Part shown: piece by piece, positions 25,803 to 34,895 of the stretch
How the letters are laid out: every line of letters begins with the position of its first letter
How positions within the stretch are numbered: the first letter of the stretch is position 1
Translations under genes and position numbers: made by a program
Assembly (NCBI GenBank): GCA_035279405.1
Contig: DATEHU010000017.1
Coordinates: 186,001-250,000 of the forward strand
Direction: 5' to 3'
DNA length: 64,000 bases
Origin: Gammaproteobacteria bacterium
GTDB lineage: Bacteria; Pseudomonadota; Gammaproteobacteria; Natronospirales; REEB76
The notes under the pieces: generated by a model
What the model was told of the DNA's origin: nothing
Databases searched by the model: none
Seen by the model: the letters and a program-made list of their open reading frames with translations, nothing else

Positions 25803-26416
25803 GGCGTGCGCACCCGGTTCGCGGCAAACAGGTAAACCTGCTGGTCGGTGACGACGCCATTGAGCGGCACGTCCCAGGGCCGGGGCTCGATATGCTCCAG
25901 GAGCTGGAATTCATAGGCCAAGCCCAGGAGCAGCGGGCGCGTGGCGCCGCTCTTGAGGAAGGCAAACGTATGGTCGTAATAGCCGCCGCCCGTACCCAGG
26001 CGCTGCCCATGGCGGTCGAACGCGACCAGCGGCGTGAGCACCAGATCGAGCTTTTCGGGTGGAATTGCACCGTTCTTGTCGTCGGTGGGCTCGGGTATGC
26101 CAATGCGGTTGGGCTGCATGCGCGTGCCGGGAGTCCAGCGGATGAATTGTAATGTGTGCGTGCGCCCCGCAACCAGGCGCGGGAGATACAGCTGCTTGCC
26201 CTCGTGGTCGGCGTGCTGCATGAACGGCGCCGGATCCATCTCGCCCTCGACCGCCATGTACGCGGCGATATGCCGCGCCGAACGGTAGTAGGCGAGATCC
26301 GCCACCCGCGTTGCGAGTTTCCGAGCCGCCGCGGTGCAGGACGCCGCATCGAGCGCACGCCGACGTGCACGCAACTCGTGGCGCAGGTCATTGCGGTTGG
26401 CGGCAGGAGGAATCAA
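25799..26416 (-). CDS. 5-formyltetrahydrofolate cyclo-ligase
   Basis: 205-residue enzyme converting 5-formyl-THF to 5,10-methenyl-THF with ATP (YgfA/Fau/MTHFS). N-terminal basic helix LRHELRARRRALDAAS, substrate region YMAVEGEMDPAPFMQHADHEGKQLYLPRLV, and the P-loop-like GTGGGYYDHTFAFLKSG with the downstream LLGLAYEFQLL are diagnostic. A TTG at 26416 is the probable start. It begins immediately after the 6S RNA sequence on the same strand, the classic ssrS-ygfA arrangement. Confidence 0.93.
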   Translation of the reverse strand: MIPPAANRNDLRHELRARRRALDAASCTAAARKLATRVADLAYYRSARHIAAYMAVEGEMDPAPFMQHADHEGKQLYLPRLVAGRTHTLQFIRWTPGTRMQPNRIGIPEPTDDKNGAIPPEKLDLVLTPLVAFDRHGQRLGTGGGYYDHTFAFLKSGATRPLLLGLAYEFQLLEHIEPRPWDVPLNGVVTDQQVYLFAANRVRTP

Positions 26417-26417
26417 G

Positions 26418-26607
26418 GGGCGTCTCCCATTGGTGCCGTTACCGGCTTTCGCCCTTGAACCAAAGGTTCAGGTGGAGCCGACCGTGATGCTTTAGGCTTT
26501 CCGCTGCAAGGCGGACCTGCACACCGACATCACTGGGCCAGTTCCGGGGGTTTGATTTAGGCTCAAAGAGTAACCCAGCCCGTATCGCACACCACAGGAG
26601 ACGCCGA
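26418..26607 (-). ncRNA. ssrS: 6S RNA
   Basis: Located between zapA and the folate cyclo-ligase as in other gammaproteobacteria. The minus strand has a closing stem GGCGTCTCC (26605-26597) with GGGAGACGCC (26428-26419), a large central bubble flanked by GAGCC...CCCCGGAACTGGCCC, and the characteristic 3' hairpin ACCTGAACC/GGTTCAAGG, similar to the E. coli 6S 3' region. Size about 190 nt is right. It binds sigma-70 RNA polymerase by mimicking an open promoter. Exact ends need 5'/3' mapping. Confidence 0.9.
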
Positions 26608-26613
26608 GACATC

Positions 26614-26641
26614 CAGATATTGCCACACCCGGGGCGCGCAA
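26614..26641 (-). promoter_or_regulatory. Probable 6S RNA promoter
   Basis: Minus-strand TTGCGC (26641-26636), 16-nt spacer, TATCTG (26619-26614); about 7 nt later the 6S closing stem begins. Fits a sigma-70 promoter, weakly conserved at -35. Confidence 0.5.
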
Positions 26642-26653
26642 CGAAAGAGCGCG

Positions 26654-26962
26654 TCAGTGCGTCAGCGTGGTGCTGTTGGCGCTCGCCAGGCGGTCGTTGA
26701 GCGCCCGCAGGCGCTCGACCAGAGCTTGCTGGGCCTGATCTGTCGCCGACTGATGCTGCAGGATTTCGTGCGACAGGTTGAGAGCCGCCATGACCGCGAC
26801 CCGATCCAGCCCCACGACTTTGCCGCTCTCGCGGATTTCCTGCATTTTGCGGTTGAGCAGCGCGGCGGATTCCAGCAGCGCCTCGCGTTCCTCGTCCGGG
26901 CAGGCGACCTGGTAATCCTTGTCGAGGATGCGCACCGTGATCCGCGCCAACTCGTCGCTCAC
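26654..26962 (-). CDS. zapA: Cell division protein ZapA
   Basis: About 102-residue FtsZ-ring stabiliser. VSDELARITVRILDKDYQVACPDEEREALLESAALLNRKMQEIRESGKVVGLDRVAVMAALNLSHEIL is the globular ZapA head, followed by a coiled-coil tail (QQALVERLRALNDRLA). GTG at 26962 is the start; the longer frame upstream is the antisense-like extension through the preceding gene. The GTGA overlap with the upstream zapB-like gene shows translational coupling. Confidence 0.94.
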   Translation of the reverse strand: MSDELARITVRILDKDYQVACPDEEREALLESAALLNRKMQEIRESGKVVGLDRVAVMAALNLSHEILQHQSATDQAQQALVERLRALNDRLASANSTTLTH

Positions 26963-27192
26963 GCGCTTTCCTCCAGGGACTTGAGGCGCAGAATCATGGC
27001 CTCCACCTTGCCCCGGACCTGCTCGTTCCGGGCCAGCAGGCCCGCGCGTTCCGCGGACAGGGCCTCCAGGCGGTCGCGCAGCGAGCGACTCTCGCCGCGC
27101 AGCCGGGTGCACTGCGCCACCAGCTCTGCCACACGGCCTTCCAGCCGCTTGAGTTCCTGCTCGAGCAGTTCACGGGCGTTTTCGGTATGCAT
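26959..27192 (-). CDS. ZapB-like coiled-coil protein (TIGR02449 type)
   Basis: 77-residue protein that is almost one continuous coiled coil (ENARELLEQELKRLEGRVAELVAQCTRLRGESRSLRDRLEALSAERAGLLARNEQVRGKVEAMILRLKSLEE). Size and position directly before zapA match the small ZapB-like family (TIGR02449) found in Pseudomonas and relatives. A role in Z-ring organisation is inferred from context. ATG 27192 is preferred over the upstream in-frame ATG at 27288. Confidence 0.85.
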   Translation of the reverse strand: MHTENARELLEQELKRLEGRVAELVAQCTRLRGESRSLRDRLEALSAERAGLLARNEQVRGKVEAMILRLKSLEESA

Positions 27193-27345
27193 GCAATCAC
27201 TATAGAGCCGCAGCCGCGGCACGGTCAACGTCGCAAAAATAAAAACTTTGGCATACGGATTGCTGATGCGCGGCCCGGGCAGGTACACATCCGTTTGCGT
27301 GTGGATTACATTAAGTCCCTGCTCCGGTAGCTATCCAAGGTCGCC

Positions 27346-28656
27346 ATGCCACCCGAAGAATTCGTCCACCGCCGCCGCGAACTCATGCGCTGCATGGGGC
27401 CGGGGGCCATTGCCATCGTGCCGGCGGCCCACGAAAAGCTGCGCAATCGCGACACCCAGTACCCGTTTCGCCAGGACAGCGATTTTCACTATCTCACCGG
27501 CTTTCCCGAGCCGGAAGCGGTAGCGGTGCTGGTGCCGGGCCGCAAGCCGGCGGAGTACATCCTGTTCTGCCGCGAGCGCGATGTGCTCATGGAGACCTGG
27601 AATGGCCGGCGCGCCGGACCGGAAGGCGCGGTGCGCGAGTATCGGGCCGACGATGCGTTCCCCATCGGCGACATTGACGACATCCTGCCGGGCCTGATGG
27701 AGCGCTGCGAGCGGGTGTACTACACCATGGGCAATCACCCGGAATTCGACACGCGCGTCATCGGCTGGGTCAACAGTCTGCGTGCGCATGGCACAACCGG
27801 CCCGCAGGCGCCGCAGGAGTTCGTGTCGCTGGATCATCACCTGCACGATCTGCGCCTCTACAAGAGCCGCGCGGAACTCGACGCCATGCGCCAGGCGGCG
27901 GCCATCTCAGTGCGTGCGCACGAGCGCGCCATGCGCACTTGCCGTCCGGGCCTGAACGAGGCCGAGCTGGAAGCCGGATTCCTGTATGAGTTCCGCCGCG
28001 CGGGCGGAACGCCTGCCTACAATCCGATCGTCGGCGGCGGTGCCAACGGCTGCGTGTTGCACTACATCGACAACAACTGCACGCTCATGGACGGCGAGCT
28101 GGTGCTGATAGACGCCGGCTGCGAGTACCAGAGCTATGCGTCCGACGTCACGCGCACATTTCCGGTCAACGGGCGTTACACTCCCGAGCAGCGCGCGATT
28201 TGCGAATTGGTGATCGCGGCGCAGACCGCCGCCATCGGCAAGATGCGCGCCGGACGCCACTGGAACGAGCCGCATGCGGCGGCGGTGAAAGCGCTGACCG
28301 CCGGACTCGTCAGACTCGGACTGCTCAAGGGGCCGGTCGCCAAACTGATACGCGACGAGGCGTACCGGAAGTTCTACATGCACCGCACCGGCCACTGGCT
28401 GGGTCTCGATGTGCACGACGTGGGTGACTACAAGGTGGACGACAACTGGCGCGTCCTGGAGCCGGGCATGGTGATGACCGCCGAGCCCGGCATCTATATC
28501 GCCGCCCGCACCAAGGGTGTCGCGAAACGCTGGTGGAACATCGGCGTGCGCATCGAGGACGATGTGCTGGTGACGCGCGGCGCGCCGGAGGTGCTGAGCG
28601 GCGCGCTCATCAAGCAGCCGGACGATGTCGAAGCCTTCATGCGGCCGGCCGCCTGA
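27346..28656 (+). CDS. pepP: Xaa-Pro aminopeptidase (aminopeptidase P)
   Basis: 436-residue M24-family metallopeptidase removing an N-terminal residue before proline. N-terminal domain with YPFRQDSDFHYLTGFPEPEAVAVLVPG; catalytic pita-bread domain with metal ligands in LIDAGCEYQSYASDVTRTFPV (two Asp), HRTGHWLGLDVHDVGDY (His), and MVMTAEPGIYI plus RIEDDVLVT (two Glu). All five ligands are present. It heads the pepP-ubiH-ubiI row typical of gammaproteobacteria; the ygfB-type gene usually before it is absent. Confidence 0.96.
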   Translation: MPPEEFVHRRRELMRCMGPGAIAIVPAAHEKLRNRDTQYPFRQDSDFHYLTGFPEPEAVAVLVPGRKPAEYILFCRERDVLMETWNGRRAGPEGAVREYRADDAFPIGDIDDILPGLMERCERVYYTMGNHPEFDTRVIGWVNSLRAHGTTGPQAPQEFVSLDHHLHDLRLYKSRAELDAMRQAAAISVRAHERAMRTCRPGLNEAELEAGFLYEFRRAGGTPAYNPIVGGGANGCVLHYIDNNCTLMDGELVLIDAGCEYQSYASDVTRTFPVNGRYTPEQRAICELVIAAQTAAIGKMRAGRHWNEPHAAAVKALTAGLVRLGLLKGPVAKLIRDEAYRKFYMHRTGHWLGLDVHDVGDYKVDDNWRVLEPGMVMTAEPGIYIAARTKGVAKRWWNIGVRIEDDVLVTRGAPEVLSGALIKQPDDVEAFMRPAA

Positions 28657-28701
28657 ATACCGCGTGCGGTGTGAGGAATCAGGAGTGAGGAGTCCAGGAT
28701 C

Positions 28702-30072
28702 GTGAGTTCCCGCGCTGTAAAACGCCGCCGCACCGCTGGTGGCAAAGAGCCACACGCAAAGCGGCAGGCGGCCCGCCATAAAGGCAGGCGCCGGACTTCC
28801 ACGCGGACCAAGGTCCCGAAACCTGCGATAAGTGAGCTGGCGAAATCCGTTCCAGCATTCGATTTCGACGTGCTGATTGCCGGCGGCGGGCTCGTGGGCG
28901 CGAGCCTGGCCGCGGCACTCGCACCCTTGCCGCTGAAAGTGGGTGTCGTGGAAGCGGTGCCGTTCGGCGCTCCCGGCCAGTCGAGTTACGACGAGCGCGT
29001 GACCGCCCTGTCCGTGGGCAGCCAGCGCATCTTCGCGCGCATCGGCGTGTGGCCCGCGCTGGCCGCGGAAGCCGAGTCCATTCGCGAGGTGCACGTATCG
29101 GAGCGCGGGCGATTCGGCAAAACCCGCCTGAACGCGCAGGAATTGGGCACCGAGGCGCTGGGCTACGTCGTACCCAACCGCGCAATCGGCGCGGCGCTCA
29201 GCGCCTGTCTAAGCCGTCAGGCAAACCTGCAGATGCTGGCCCCGGCCAGGGTAACCGGAGTCACGATGCGGCCGGACCGTGTCGTGGCCACGGTCGCAGG
29301 CGGTGCCGAACGGCAGGTGAGCAGCCGGCTGCTGGTGGCGGCTGACGGCGCGCAATCCGAAATCCGCACACAGCTCGGCATTACGGCGCGCGTCTGGGAT
29401 TACGGTCAGAGCGCACTGGTGTGCAATCTCAGCGTCGGGCGTCCGCAGGCCGGGTGCGCTTGTGAACGCTTCACCGATCAGGGCACGCTCGCGCTGCTGC
29501 CCATGGGCGCGGAACGCTATGCGTTCATCTGGACAGCGGAACGCGCGCGGGTCGAGAAATTGTTGGCGCTGCCCGATGCGGAATTCCTGCAAGCGGCCGA
29601 GGCGCTTTTCAATGGGCGCATGGGCGGATTTTCCAGGCTCGGCAAACGCCAGAGCTATCCTCTGAAACTGGTGCGCGCGGCGGCACAGGTGCGCGGCCGC
29701 GCGCTGGTGCTCGGCAATGCCGCGCACAGTCTCAGTCCGATTGCGGCGCAGGGATTCAATTTGTCGTTGCGCGACGTGGCGGCCCTGGTGGACGTGCTCG
29801 GCGGTGCCGCAAAACAGGGTGCCGACATCGGCGCTGCGTCGCTGCTCGCCGCGTACGTCAAAAGCCGGCGCCGCGATCAAACCGGTACGGCCGTATTCAC
29901 GGATTTGCTGACGCGCACCTTCTCCAATCCCCTGCAGTCCGTTGCGTTCGCCCGTAATGCCGGCCTCATGGGACTGGAATTGCTGCCTTTTCTGCGGCGG
30001 CAATTTCTGCGCCGCGGTGCCGGCCTGGCCGGCATGCGCGCGCGCATCACGCGTGAAACCGGACCGGCATGA
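28702..30072 (+). CDS. ubiH: 2-polyprenyl-6-methoxyphenol hydroxylase, UbiH type, with basic N-terminal extension
   Basis: 456-residue FAD monooxygenase of ubiquinone synthesis. FAD-binding motif DVLIAGGGLVGASLAAAL begins only at about residue 55; GALSAC... then VAADGAQSEIRTQLGI (DG motif) and GNAAHSLSPIAAQGFNLSLRDVAAL (GD-like motif) follow. The family normally starts a few residues before the GxGxxG, so the 50-residue tail rich in Arg and Lys (RAVKRRRTAGGKEPHAKRQA...) is unusual. GTG 28702 has a GAGGAG-type SD; no other start codon lies between it and the FAD motif. Stop overlaps the next gene. Confidence 0.88.
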   Translation: MSSRAVKRRRTAGGKEPHAKRQAARHKGRRRTSTRTKVPKPAISELAKSVPAFDFDVLIAGGGLVGASLAAALAPLPLKVGVVEAVPFGAPGQSSYDERVTALSVGSQRIFARIGVWPALAAEAESIREVHVSERGRFGKTRLNAQELGTEALGYVVPNRAIGAALSACLSRQANLQMLAPARVTGVTMRPDRVVATVAGGAERQVSSRLLVAADGAQSEIRTQLGITARVWDYGQSALVCNLSVGRPQAGCACERFTDQGTLALLPMGAERYAFIWTAERARVEKLLALPDAEFLQAAEALFNGRMGGFSRLGKRQSYPLKLVRAAAQVRGRALVLGNAAHSLSPIAAQGFNLSLRDVAALVDVLGGAAKQGADIGAASLLAAYVKSRRRDQTGTAVFTDLLTRTFSNPLQSVAFARNAGLMGLELLPFLRRQFLRRGAGLAGMRARITRETGPA

Positions 30073-31277
30073 AACAGGAATTTGATGTCATCATCGTGGG
30101 CGCCGGTGTCGTAGGTGCGACGCTCGCGGCCGCGCTCTGCGACAGCGGCCTGCGCATCGCGATTCTGGATGCGCGCGAGCCGCCGCGCTTTGATGCGCAG
30201 GGCGAGTGGGATCTGCGTGTGTTTGCGCTCTCGCCGGGTTCGCAGCAGCTGCTCGACGCGGTCGGGGCCTGGAAGTCAATTCCGGCCAGCCGCGTGTGCG
30301 CTTACACGGCAATGCAGGTGTGGGATGCAACCGGTCGCGGGCAAATCAAGTTTGATTGTGCCGAAGTGGGGGAAGAGGCGCTGGGCTACATAGTCGAAAA
30401 CCGGCTGCTCCAGCATGCGTTGTGGCAGCGGTTGGAACAGGCAGGTAACCTCACGGCCATTCATCCCGCCAAGCCTGAAGCCGTGCATTTCGATTCGCAG
30501 CATGTTGCGCTGAGCTTGGAAGGCGGCGAGCGGTTGCACGCGCGCCTTCTGGTGGCGGCGGACGGCGCCGAATCGGCGGTGCGCAAGTTGGCCGGCATCG
30601 AAACCAAGGGTGCGAGTTATCGGCAGCAGGCCGTGGTCGCGCACCTGTCGACGCAAAAACCGCATTGCAACACGGCGCGGCAACGCTTCCTGCCGGGCGG
30701 GCCGCTGGCGCTGCTGCCGCTGGCCGACGGGCGGGTTTCACTCGTGTGGTCGCTGGATGACGCACGCGCCGGGGAAGTCCGCGCACTCAACGATGCACAA
30801 TTTTGCGCGGCAATCACCGAGGCCAGCGAACACGTGTTGGGCGATATCACCGGCACCACAAAACGGACGGCATTCCCCCTGCAAAGACTGCGCGCGCGCA
30901 CGTATGTGCGCCCACGCCTGGCGCTGATCGGCGACGCCGCGCATGCGGTACATCCGCTGGCCGGTCAGGGCATGAATCTGGGATTACTGGATGCCGCCGC
31001 GCTGAGCGCGGTAATCCACGCGGCCGTGGCGTGCGAGCGTGATATCGGTGATCTGGCGGTGCTGCGCCGCTATGAACGTGCGCGCAAAGGCGACAACCTC
31101 GCCATGATTGTGGCTCTGGACGGATTTAAACGCCTTTTCGGCAACGATATTCGACCCGTAGCACTGCTACGCAACGCAGGATTGAACGCTGTGGACCGAT
31201 TTACGCCGCTCAAGAGCGCATTTATGCGCCGTGCCATGGGTTTGAACGCCAAATTTCGACCGCTGACGCGCATGTAG
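30069..31277 (+). CDS. UbiH/UbiF/UbiI-family FAD hydroxylase
   Basis: 402-residue flavin monooxygenase. FDVIIVGAGVVGATLAAALCDSGLRIAILDAREP (FAD motif), LLVAADGAESAVRKLAGI (DG motif), LALIGDAAHAVHPLAGQGMNLGLLDAAALS (GD motif) are perfect. Most likely the C5 hydroxylase (UbiI/VisC) because C6 hydroxylation can be assigned to Coq7 at 21158 and C1 to UbiH; the choice between UbiI, UbiF and UbiM-like specificity is an inference. ATGA overlap with ubiH indicates coupled translation. Confidence 0.9.
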   Translation: MKQEFDVIIVGAGVVGATLAAALCDSGLRIAILDAREPPRFDAQGEWDLRVFALSPGSQQLLDAVGAWKSIPASRVCAYTAMQVWDATGRGQIKFDCAEVGEEALGYIVENRLLQHALWQRLEQAGNLTAIHPAKPEAVHFDSQHVALSLEGGERLHARLLVAADGAESAVRKLAGIETKGASYRQQAVVAHLSTQKPHCNTARQRFLPGGPLALLPLADGRVSLVWSLDDARAGEVRALNDAQFCAAITEASEHVLGDITGTTKRTAFPLQRLRARTYVRPRLALIGDAAHAVHPLAGQGMNLGLLDAAALSAVIHAAVACERDIGDLAVLRRYERARKGDNLAMIVALDGFKRLFGNDIRPVALLRNAGLNAVDRFTPLKSAFMRRAMGLNAKFRPLTRM

Positions 31278-31291
31278 GAGAGTTCGGACCA

Positions 31292-31370
31292 GGGGAGCGG
31301 TGGTATTGCGGGAGTGACGATCCCCGTCGCGAGTCCGGTAATTATCGCAGTCGGGGTGACCGCTCCCACA
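31292..31370. repeat. REP-like palindrome, GGGAGCGG family
   Basis: Outer arms GGGAGCGGT (31293-31301) and ACCGCTCCC (31359-31367), with an inner partly palindromic GTGACGATCCCCGTCGCGA / GTCGGGGTGAC region. Same family as 34085-34160, 41482-41562 and 61090-61255. Lies between two convergent genes and could serve as a bidirectional transcript end. Confidence 0.75.
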
Positions 31371-31415
31371 AGCCGTAATTCCACCCATGCAGTGAAGCAG
31401 CCGGGTGATCGGGAG

Positions 31416-31754
31416 TCACTTCGCCAACAGCTTGTCTATCTTGGCGGCGCAGATGAAGTCATTCTCCGACAGTCCACCGATGGCGTGAGTGGTATAGCGC
31501 ACCAGGCAGTGGCCGTAGCCCACTTCGAGGTCGGGATGATGGCCTTCCTGGTTGGCGATCCACGCAACCGCGTTCACAAAGCCCATGGTGGCGTTGAAGC
31601 CCTTGAACTTGAAGTCCTTGTAAATCTGTTTGGCGTCCGCGCCCAACTGCCAATCGGGTGCGATTTTCCTGAGATAACGCTCGGCTTCTTCGCGGGTAAG
31701 CGGCTGCACGCCGCCTTCGCAGGGGACGCAATGCTTGTCGGCCAGTTCAGTCAT
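31416..31754 (-). CDS. phhB: Pterin-4a-carbinolamine dehydratase
   Basis: 112-residue PhhB/DCoH. Seen: LTREEAERYLRKIAPDWQLGADAKQIYKDFKFKGFNATMGFVNAVAWIANQEGHHPDLEVGYGHCLVRYTTHAIGGLSENDFICAAKIDKLL, with the EGHHPD catalytic His pair. It dehydrates 4a-hydroxytetrahydrobiopterin produced by phenylalanine hydroxylase and regenerates the cofactor. Located 32 nt downstream of phhA on the same strand, forming the phhAB operon. Confidence 0.96.
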   Translation of the reverse strand: MTELADKHCVPCEGGVQPLTREEAERYLRKIAPDWQLGADAKQIYKDFKFKGFNATMGFVNAVAWIANQEGHHPDLEVGYGHCLVRYTTHAIGGLSENDFICAAKIDKLLAK

Positions 31755-31786
31755 GGTGATTCCGTTAGTGAGTTGAATGAAGGGTG

Positions 31787-32596
31787 CTACGCAGCCCAGG
31801 AAATCTTCTTTTCAGTGGGCGGATAGGTGGGAGTGTACAGACCGAGCCGGCGCGCCTCGTTGATCAGGCCGATCAGGTCCATTTGCGCCAGCTTGAACAG
31901 GTCTTCGAGTCCATCGAGGACGAAATACACCGATTGGTAGATATCGATGCGGTAAGGCGTGCGCAAAGCTTCGATGGGATCGAACGGTTTGCGCTGCGGC
32001 AGCGGGCTGTCAATCGAGTAAGGCGTCTCACCGAAGGAGGAGACGATGCCTGCGCCGTAGGTGCGCAGACCCTGAGTGCCGCGGATCAGACCGAATTCGA
32101 CCGTGAACCAGTACAACCGTGCGAGCCACAAATGGTCTTTTTTATCGGCCTTGACTCCAGCCTTGCCGTAGGCGTGGCTGAAAGCCGCGAAACGCGGGTC
32201 GGTCAGCAACGGCGTGTGGCCGAAGATTTCGTGAAAGATGTCCGGCTCCTGCAGGTAATCCATCTCCTCGCGGCTGCGGATGAAGGAGGCCGCGGGAAAT
32301 CTTCTGTCTGCAAGCAGCGCAAAGAATTCATCGAAGGGAATCAGCGCGGGCACCGCCGCCACTTCCCATCCGGTGTGCTTGCGCAACACGGCCGACACTT
32401 CTTCGGGCTGCGGAATGCGGTCGGTCGGGAAATTCATGCGCTCCAGTGCTTCGAGGTACTGCGGGCAGGCGTATTTTTCGGCAATCGGTCGCTGGCGGAT
32501 GATGAGATCGTGCCAGACCGCGTCTTCTTCCTTTGTGTACGGGATGCGCCCGTTCCGGTCGGGAACCTTGGCGGCGTATTTGGTGGCTTTGCCCAT
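31787..32596 (-). CDS. phhA: Phenylalanine 4-monooxygenase
   Basis: 269-residue pterin-dependent hydroxylase making tyrosine from phenylalanine. Iron ligands: two His in DIFHEIFGHTPLL and Glu in RLYWFTVEFGLI; the monomeric bacterial form lacks a regulatory domain, consistent with length. MGKATKYAAKVPDRNGRIPYT is chosen (ATG 32596, GAGG 9 nt upstream); an ATG at 32620 in frame has no SD. phhB follows. Indicates aerobic phenylalanine catabolism or tyrosine supply. Confidence 0.95.
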   Translation of the reverse strand: MGKATKYAAKVPDRNGRIPYTKEEDAVWHDLIIRQRPIAEKYACPQYLEALERMNFPTDRIPQPEEVSAVLRKHTGWEVAAVPALIPFDEFFALLADRRFPAASFIRSREEMDYLQEPDIFHEIFGHTPLLTDPRFAAFSHAYGKAGVKADKKDHLWLARLYWFTVEFGLIRGTQGLRTYGAGIVSSFGETPYSIDSPLPQRKPFDPIEALRTPYRIDIYQSVYFVLDGLEDLFKLAQMDLIGLINEARRLGLYTPTYPPTEKKISWAA

Positions 32597-32693
32597 GACT
32601 GTTTGCCTCGCGGATCGCATGTCGGCAATCCGGCCTGTGTCTTATATAGACCCGTTTGCGTCCCGTTGGTGCCCTGAGGCTGGAGAAAGCGGC

Positions 32694-33929
32694 TCAAGCC
32701 CGGGGTTGGTAATGACTGCGCACATAATCTTCTACGATCTGCTGAAATTCCGTCGCGATTTTGGCGCCTTTCAGCGTAGTGGTTTTTTTTCCGTCCACGA
32801 ACACCGGCGCGTTGGGCTGCTCGCCCGTGCCCGGCAGGCTGATGCCGATATTGGCGTGCTTGCTCTCGCCGGGCCCGTTGACCACGCAGCCCATGACTGC
32901 GACGTGCATGGCCTCGACACCTGAGTAAGCCTGCTTCCAGTCCGGCATGCGCGTGCGGATGTAGCTCTGGATGTCCTGGGCGAGGTGCTGGAACACGGTA
33001 CTGGTGGTGCGCCCGCAGCCGGGGCAGGCCGCGACCAGCGGCACGAAGGCGCGCAGTCCCATGGTCTGCAGGATTTCCTGCGCCACGATCACCTCGCGCG
33101 TGCGGTCGCCGCCCGGCTCAGGGGTGAGCGAGATGCGGATGGTATCGCCGATGCCCTGCTGCAGCAGCACGGCGAGCGCCGCGGTCGAGGCCACGATGCC
33201 CTTGCTGCCCATGCCGGCTTCGGTGAGGCCCAGATGCAGCGGATAGTCACACTGCGCGGCGAGGCGCGTGTAGACGTCAATCAGGTCCTGCACGCCGCTC
33301 ATCTTGCAGGACAGCACGATGTGATCGTGCGGCAATCCAAGCTCCTCCGCGCGTTGCGCCGACAGCAGCGCCGAGGCGACCATGGCCGCATGCATGACTT
33401 CGTTGGCTTCCAGCGGCTGCTTCGATTTGGCGTTATCGTCCATCATCTGCGTGAGCAGTTCCTCATCGAGGCTGCCCCAGTTCACGCCGATGCGCACCGG
33501 GCGGTCGTTCTTGATGGCCACCTCGATGATGGCCGCGAATTGGGTGTCGTGCTTGCTGCCGTGGCCGACGTTGCCGGGGTTGATGCGGTATTTGGCAAGC
33601 GCCTCGGCGCAGGCCGGGTACGCGGTGAGCAGCTTGTGACCGATGTAATGGAAGTCGCCGATTAGCGGCACATGGACGTCTTGCGCCTCGAGCTTTTCGC
33701 GGATGTGCGGCACGGCAGCCGCAGCGGCTTCGGTATTTACGGTTACACGCACCAGCTCGGAGCCTGCGCGTGCCAGGTCCGCCACCTGTTTGACCGTGGC
33801 CTCCACGTCGGCGGTGTCGGTGTTGGTCATGGATTGCACCACCACGGGTGCGCCGCCGCCCACCTGCACCGAACCGATCTTGACCGCCACGCTGTGGCGC
33901 CGTTGTTTGAGATGACCTATATCGTTCAT
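32694..33929 (-). CDS. ispG: 4-hydroxy-3-methylbut-2-enyl-diphosphate synthase
   Basis: About 411-residue IspG/GcpE of the MEP isoprenoid pathway. [32 protein letters not shown] is the N-terminal barrel signature; [15 protein letters not shown] and [12 protein letters not shown] follow; the [4Fe-4S] site uses [12 protein letters not shown] and the [17 protein letters not shown] motif. Longer than the E. coli enzyme (372) by about 40 residues, spread through the middle (for example [19 protein letters not shown]), as in the longer class found in other gammaproteobacteria. Supplies precursors for IspB. Confidence 0.94.
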   Translation of the reverse strand: MNDIGHLKQRRHSVAVKIGSVQVGGGAPVVVQSMTNTDTADVEATVKQVADLARAGSELVRVTVNTEAAAAAVPHIREKLEAQDVHVPLIGDFHYIGHKLLTAYPACAEALAKYRINPGNVGHGSKHDTQFAAIIEVAIKNDRPVRIGVNWGSLDEELLTQMMDDNAKSKQPLEANEVMHAAMVASALLSAQRAEELGLPHDHIVLSCKMSGVQDLIDVYTRLAAQCDYPLHLGLTEAGMGSKGIVASTAALAVLLQQGIGDTIRISLTPEPGGDRTREVIVAQEILQTMGLRAFVPLVAACPGCGRTTSTVFQHLAQDIQSYIRTRMPDWKQAYSGVEAMHVAVMGCVVNGPGESKHANIGISLPGTGEQPNAPVFVDGKKTTTLKGAKIATEFQQIVEDYVRSHYQPRA

Positions 33930-34084
33930 GAGTTGGTCGAGGGAAAATGCACCTGCCAAGGGTCTTCTATGATAATAGATTCACACCGCCTCGGCGGAAA
34001 CCGGGTTTGGCCAAGAGGGTAGAGTTAGGCTGAAGGGCATACTATTGTGGGACCGGTGTCGGATGTATATGGAAATACAAGTGC

Positions 34085-34160
34085 TGCGATAGGCAGGGAT
34101 GCCGGGAGCAGCCCGACCACGATAATGCTGGATGCGCGGCGAATATCGCCGCTCCCACGG
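34085..34160. repeat. REP-like palindrome
   Basis: Palindrome GCGGCGA/TCGCCGC (34136-34152, loop ATA) followed by TCCCAC, the shared core of the GTGGGAGCGGCGA family. It sits in the 261-nt non-coding gap between ispG and the divergent hydrolase gene; nothing else is recognised in that gap. Confidence 0.75.
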
Positions 34161-34190
34161 AATCGCCGCAACTTACACTTGGAATAGTGC

Positions 34191-34820
34191 GTGGCCGCAA
34201 ATAAAGAAACTGTTGTCTTTGTTCACGGCCTGTACATGACCGGCCTGGAATTGGCGCTTTTGCGCCTGCGGGTGGGGCACGCCGGTTTTGAAACCCACCA
34301 AATCAACTACCACACCGTGCTCGAACCGGTGCGCGCCAATGCCGCACGACTTGCGGATTACATCGTAGGTCTCAAGGCGAACACACTGCACCTCGTCGGC
34401 CACAGTCTCGGCGGCCTTGTGATCCTGCGCATGCTGGAGTCCGGAGCGAAAGTTCCGCCCGGCCGCGTGGTTCTTCTGGGCTCACCGGTGAAAGGCAGTC
34501 TGGCTGCGCGCAACTTGGTAGCCAAACATCTCGGCTGGATACTGGGCCGCAGCGGCCCTGACGGATTGGCCGAAGAATACGATCCCAAGTGGAACGGCCA
34601 GCGCGAACTCGGGGTGATTGCCGGCACCGGGGGTTTTGGTTTGAATCCCCTGCGCCATGATTTACCCGAACCGCACGATGGCCTGGTGTCAGTAGAGGAA
34701 ACTCGCCTCGCCGGCGCTACGGATTTCACGGAAGTCAAAACCACTCACACCGGCCTGCTGTTCAATCCCGAAGTGGCGGAGCAGGTGATCCTCTTCATCA
34801 AAAGCGGGCGCTTCGGATAG
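34191..34820 (+). CDS. Alpha/beta-hydrolase, lipase/acyltransferase-like
   Basis: 209-residue serine hydrolase. VVFVHGLYMTGLELALLRLRV gives the oxyanion HG; LHLVGHSLGGLVILRML carries the nucleophile Ser (about residue 69) in GHSLGG; the acid is probably Asp in LPEPHDGLVSVEET and the base His in VKTTHTGLLFNPEVAEQVILFI. No signal peptide, so cytoplasmic. GTG start at 34191; the ATG shortly after is internal. Its last 50 codons are duplicated at 35533-35703. Substrate unknown. Confidence 0.88.
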   Translation: MAANKETVVFVHGLYMTGLELALLRLRVGHAGFETHQINYHTVLEPVRANAARLADYIVGLKANTLHLVGHSLGGLVILRMLESGAKVPPGRVVLLGSPVKGSLAARNLVAKHLGWILGRSGPDGLAEEYDPKWNGQRELGVIAGTGGFGLNPLRHDLPEPHDGLVSVEETRLAGATDFTEVKTTHTGLLFNPEVAEQVILFIKSGRFG

Positions 34821-34895
34821 CATTGAGTTCATGCGCTGGATTTGACTTGGGGGATTGATTGATCAGAATGGAGTCTATAGCAAAAAGGCGATAAA

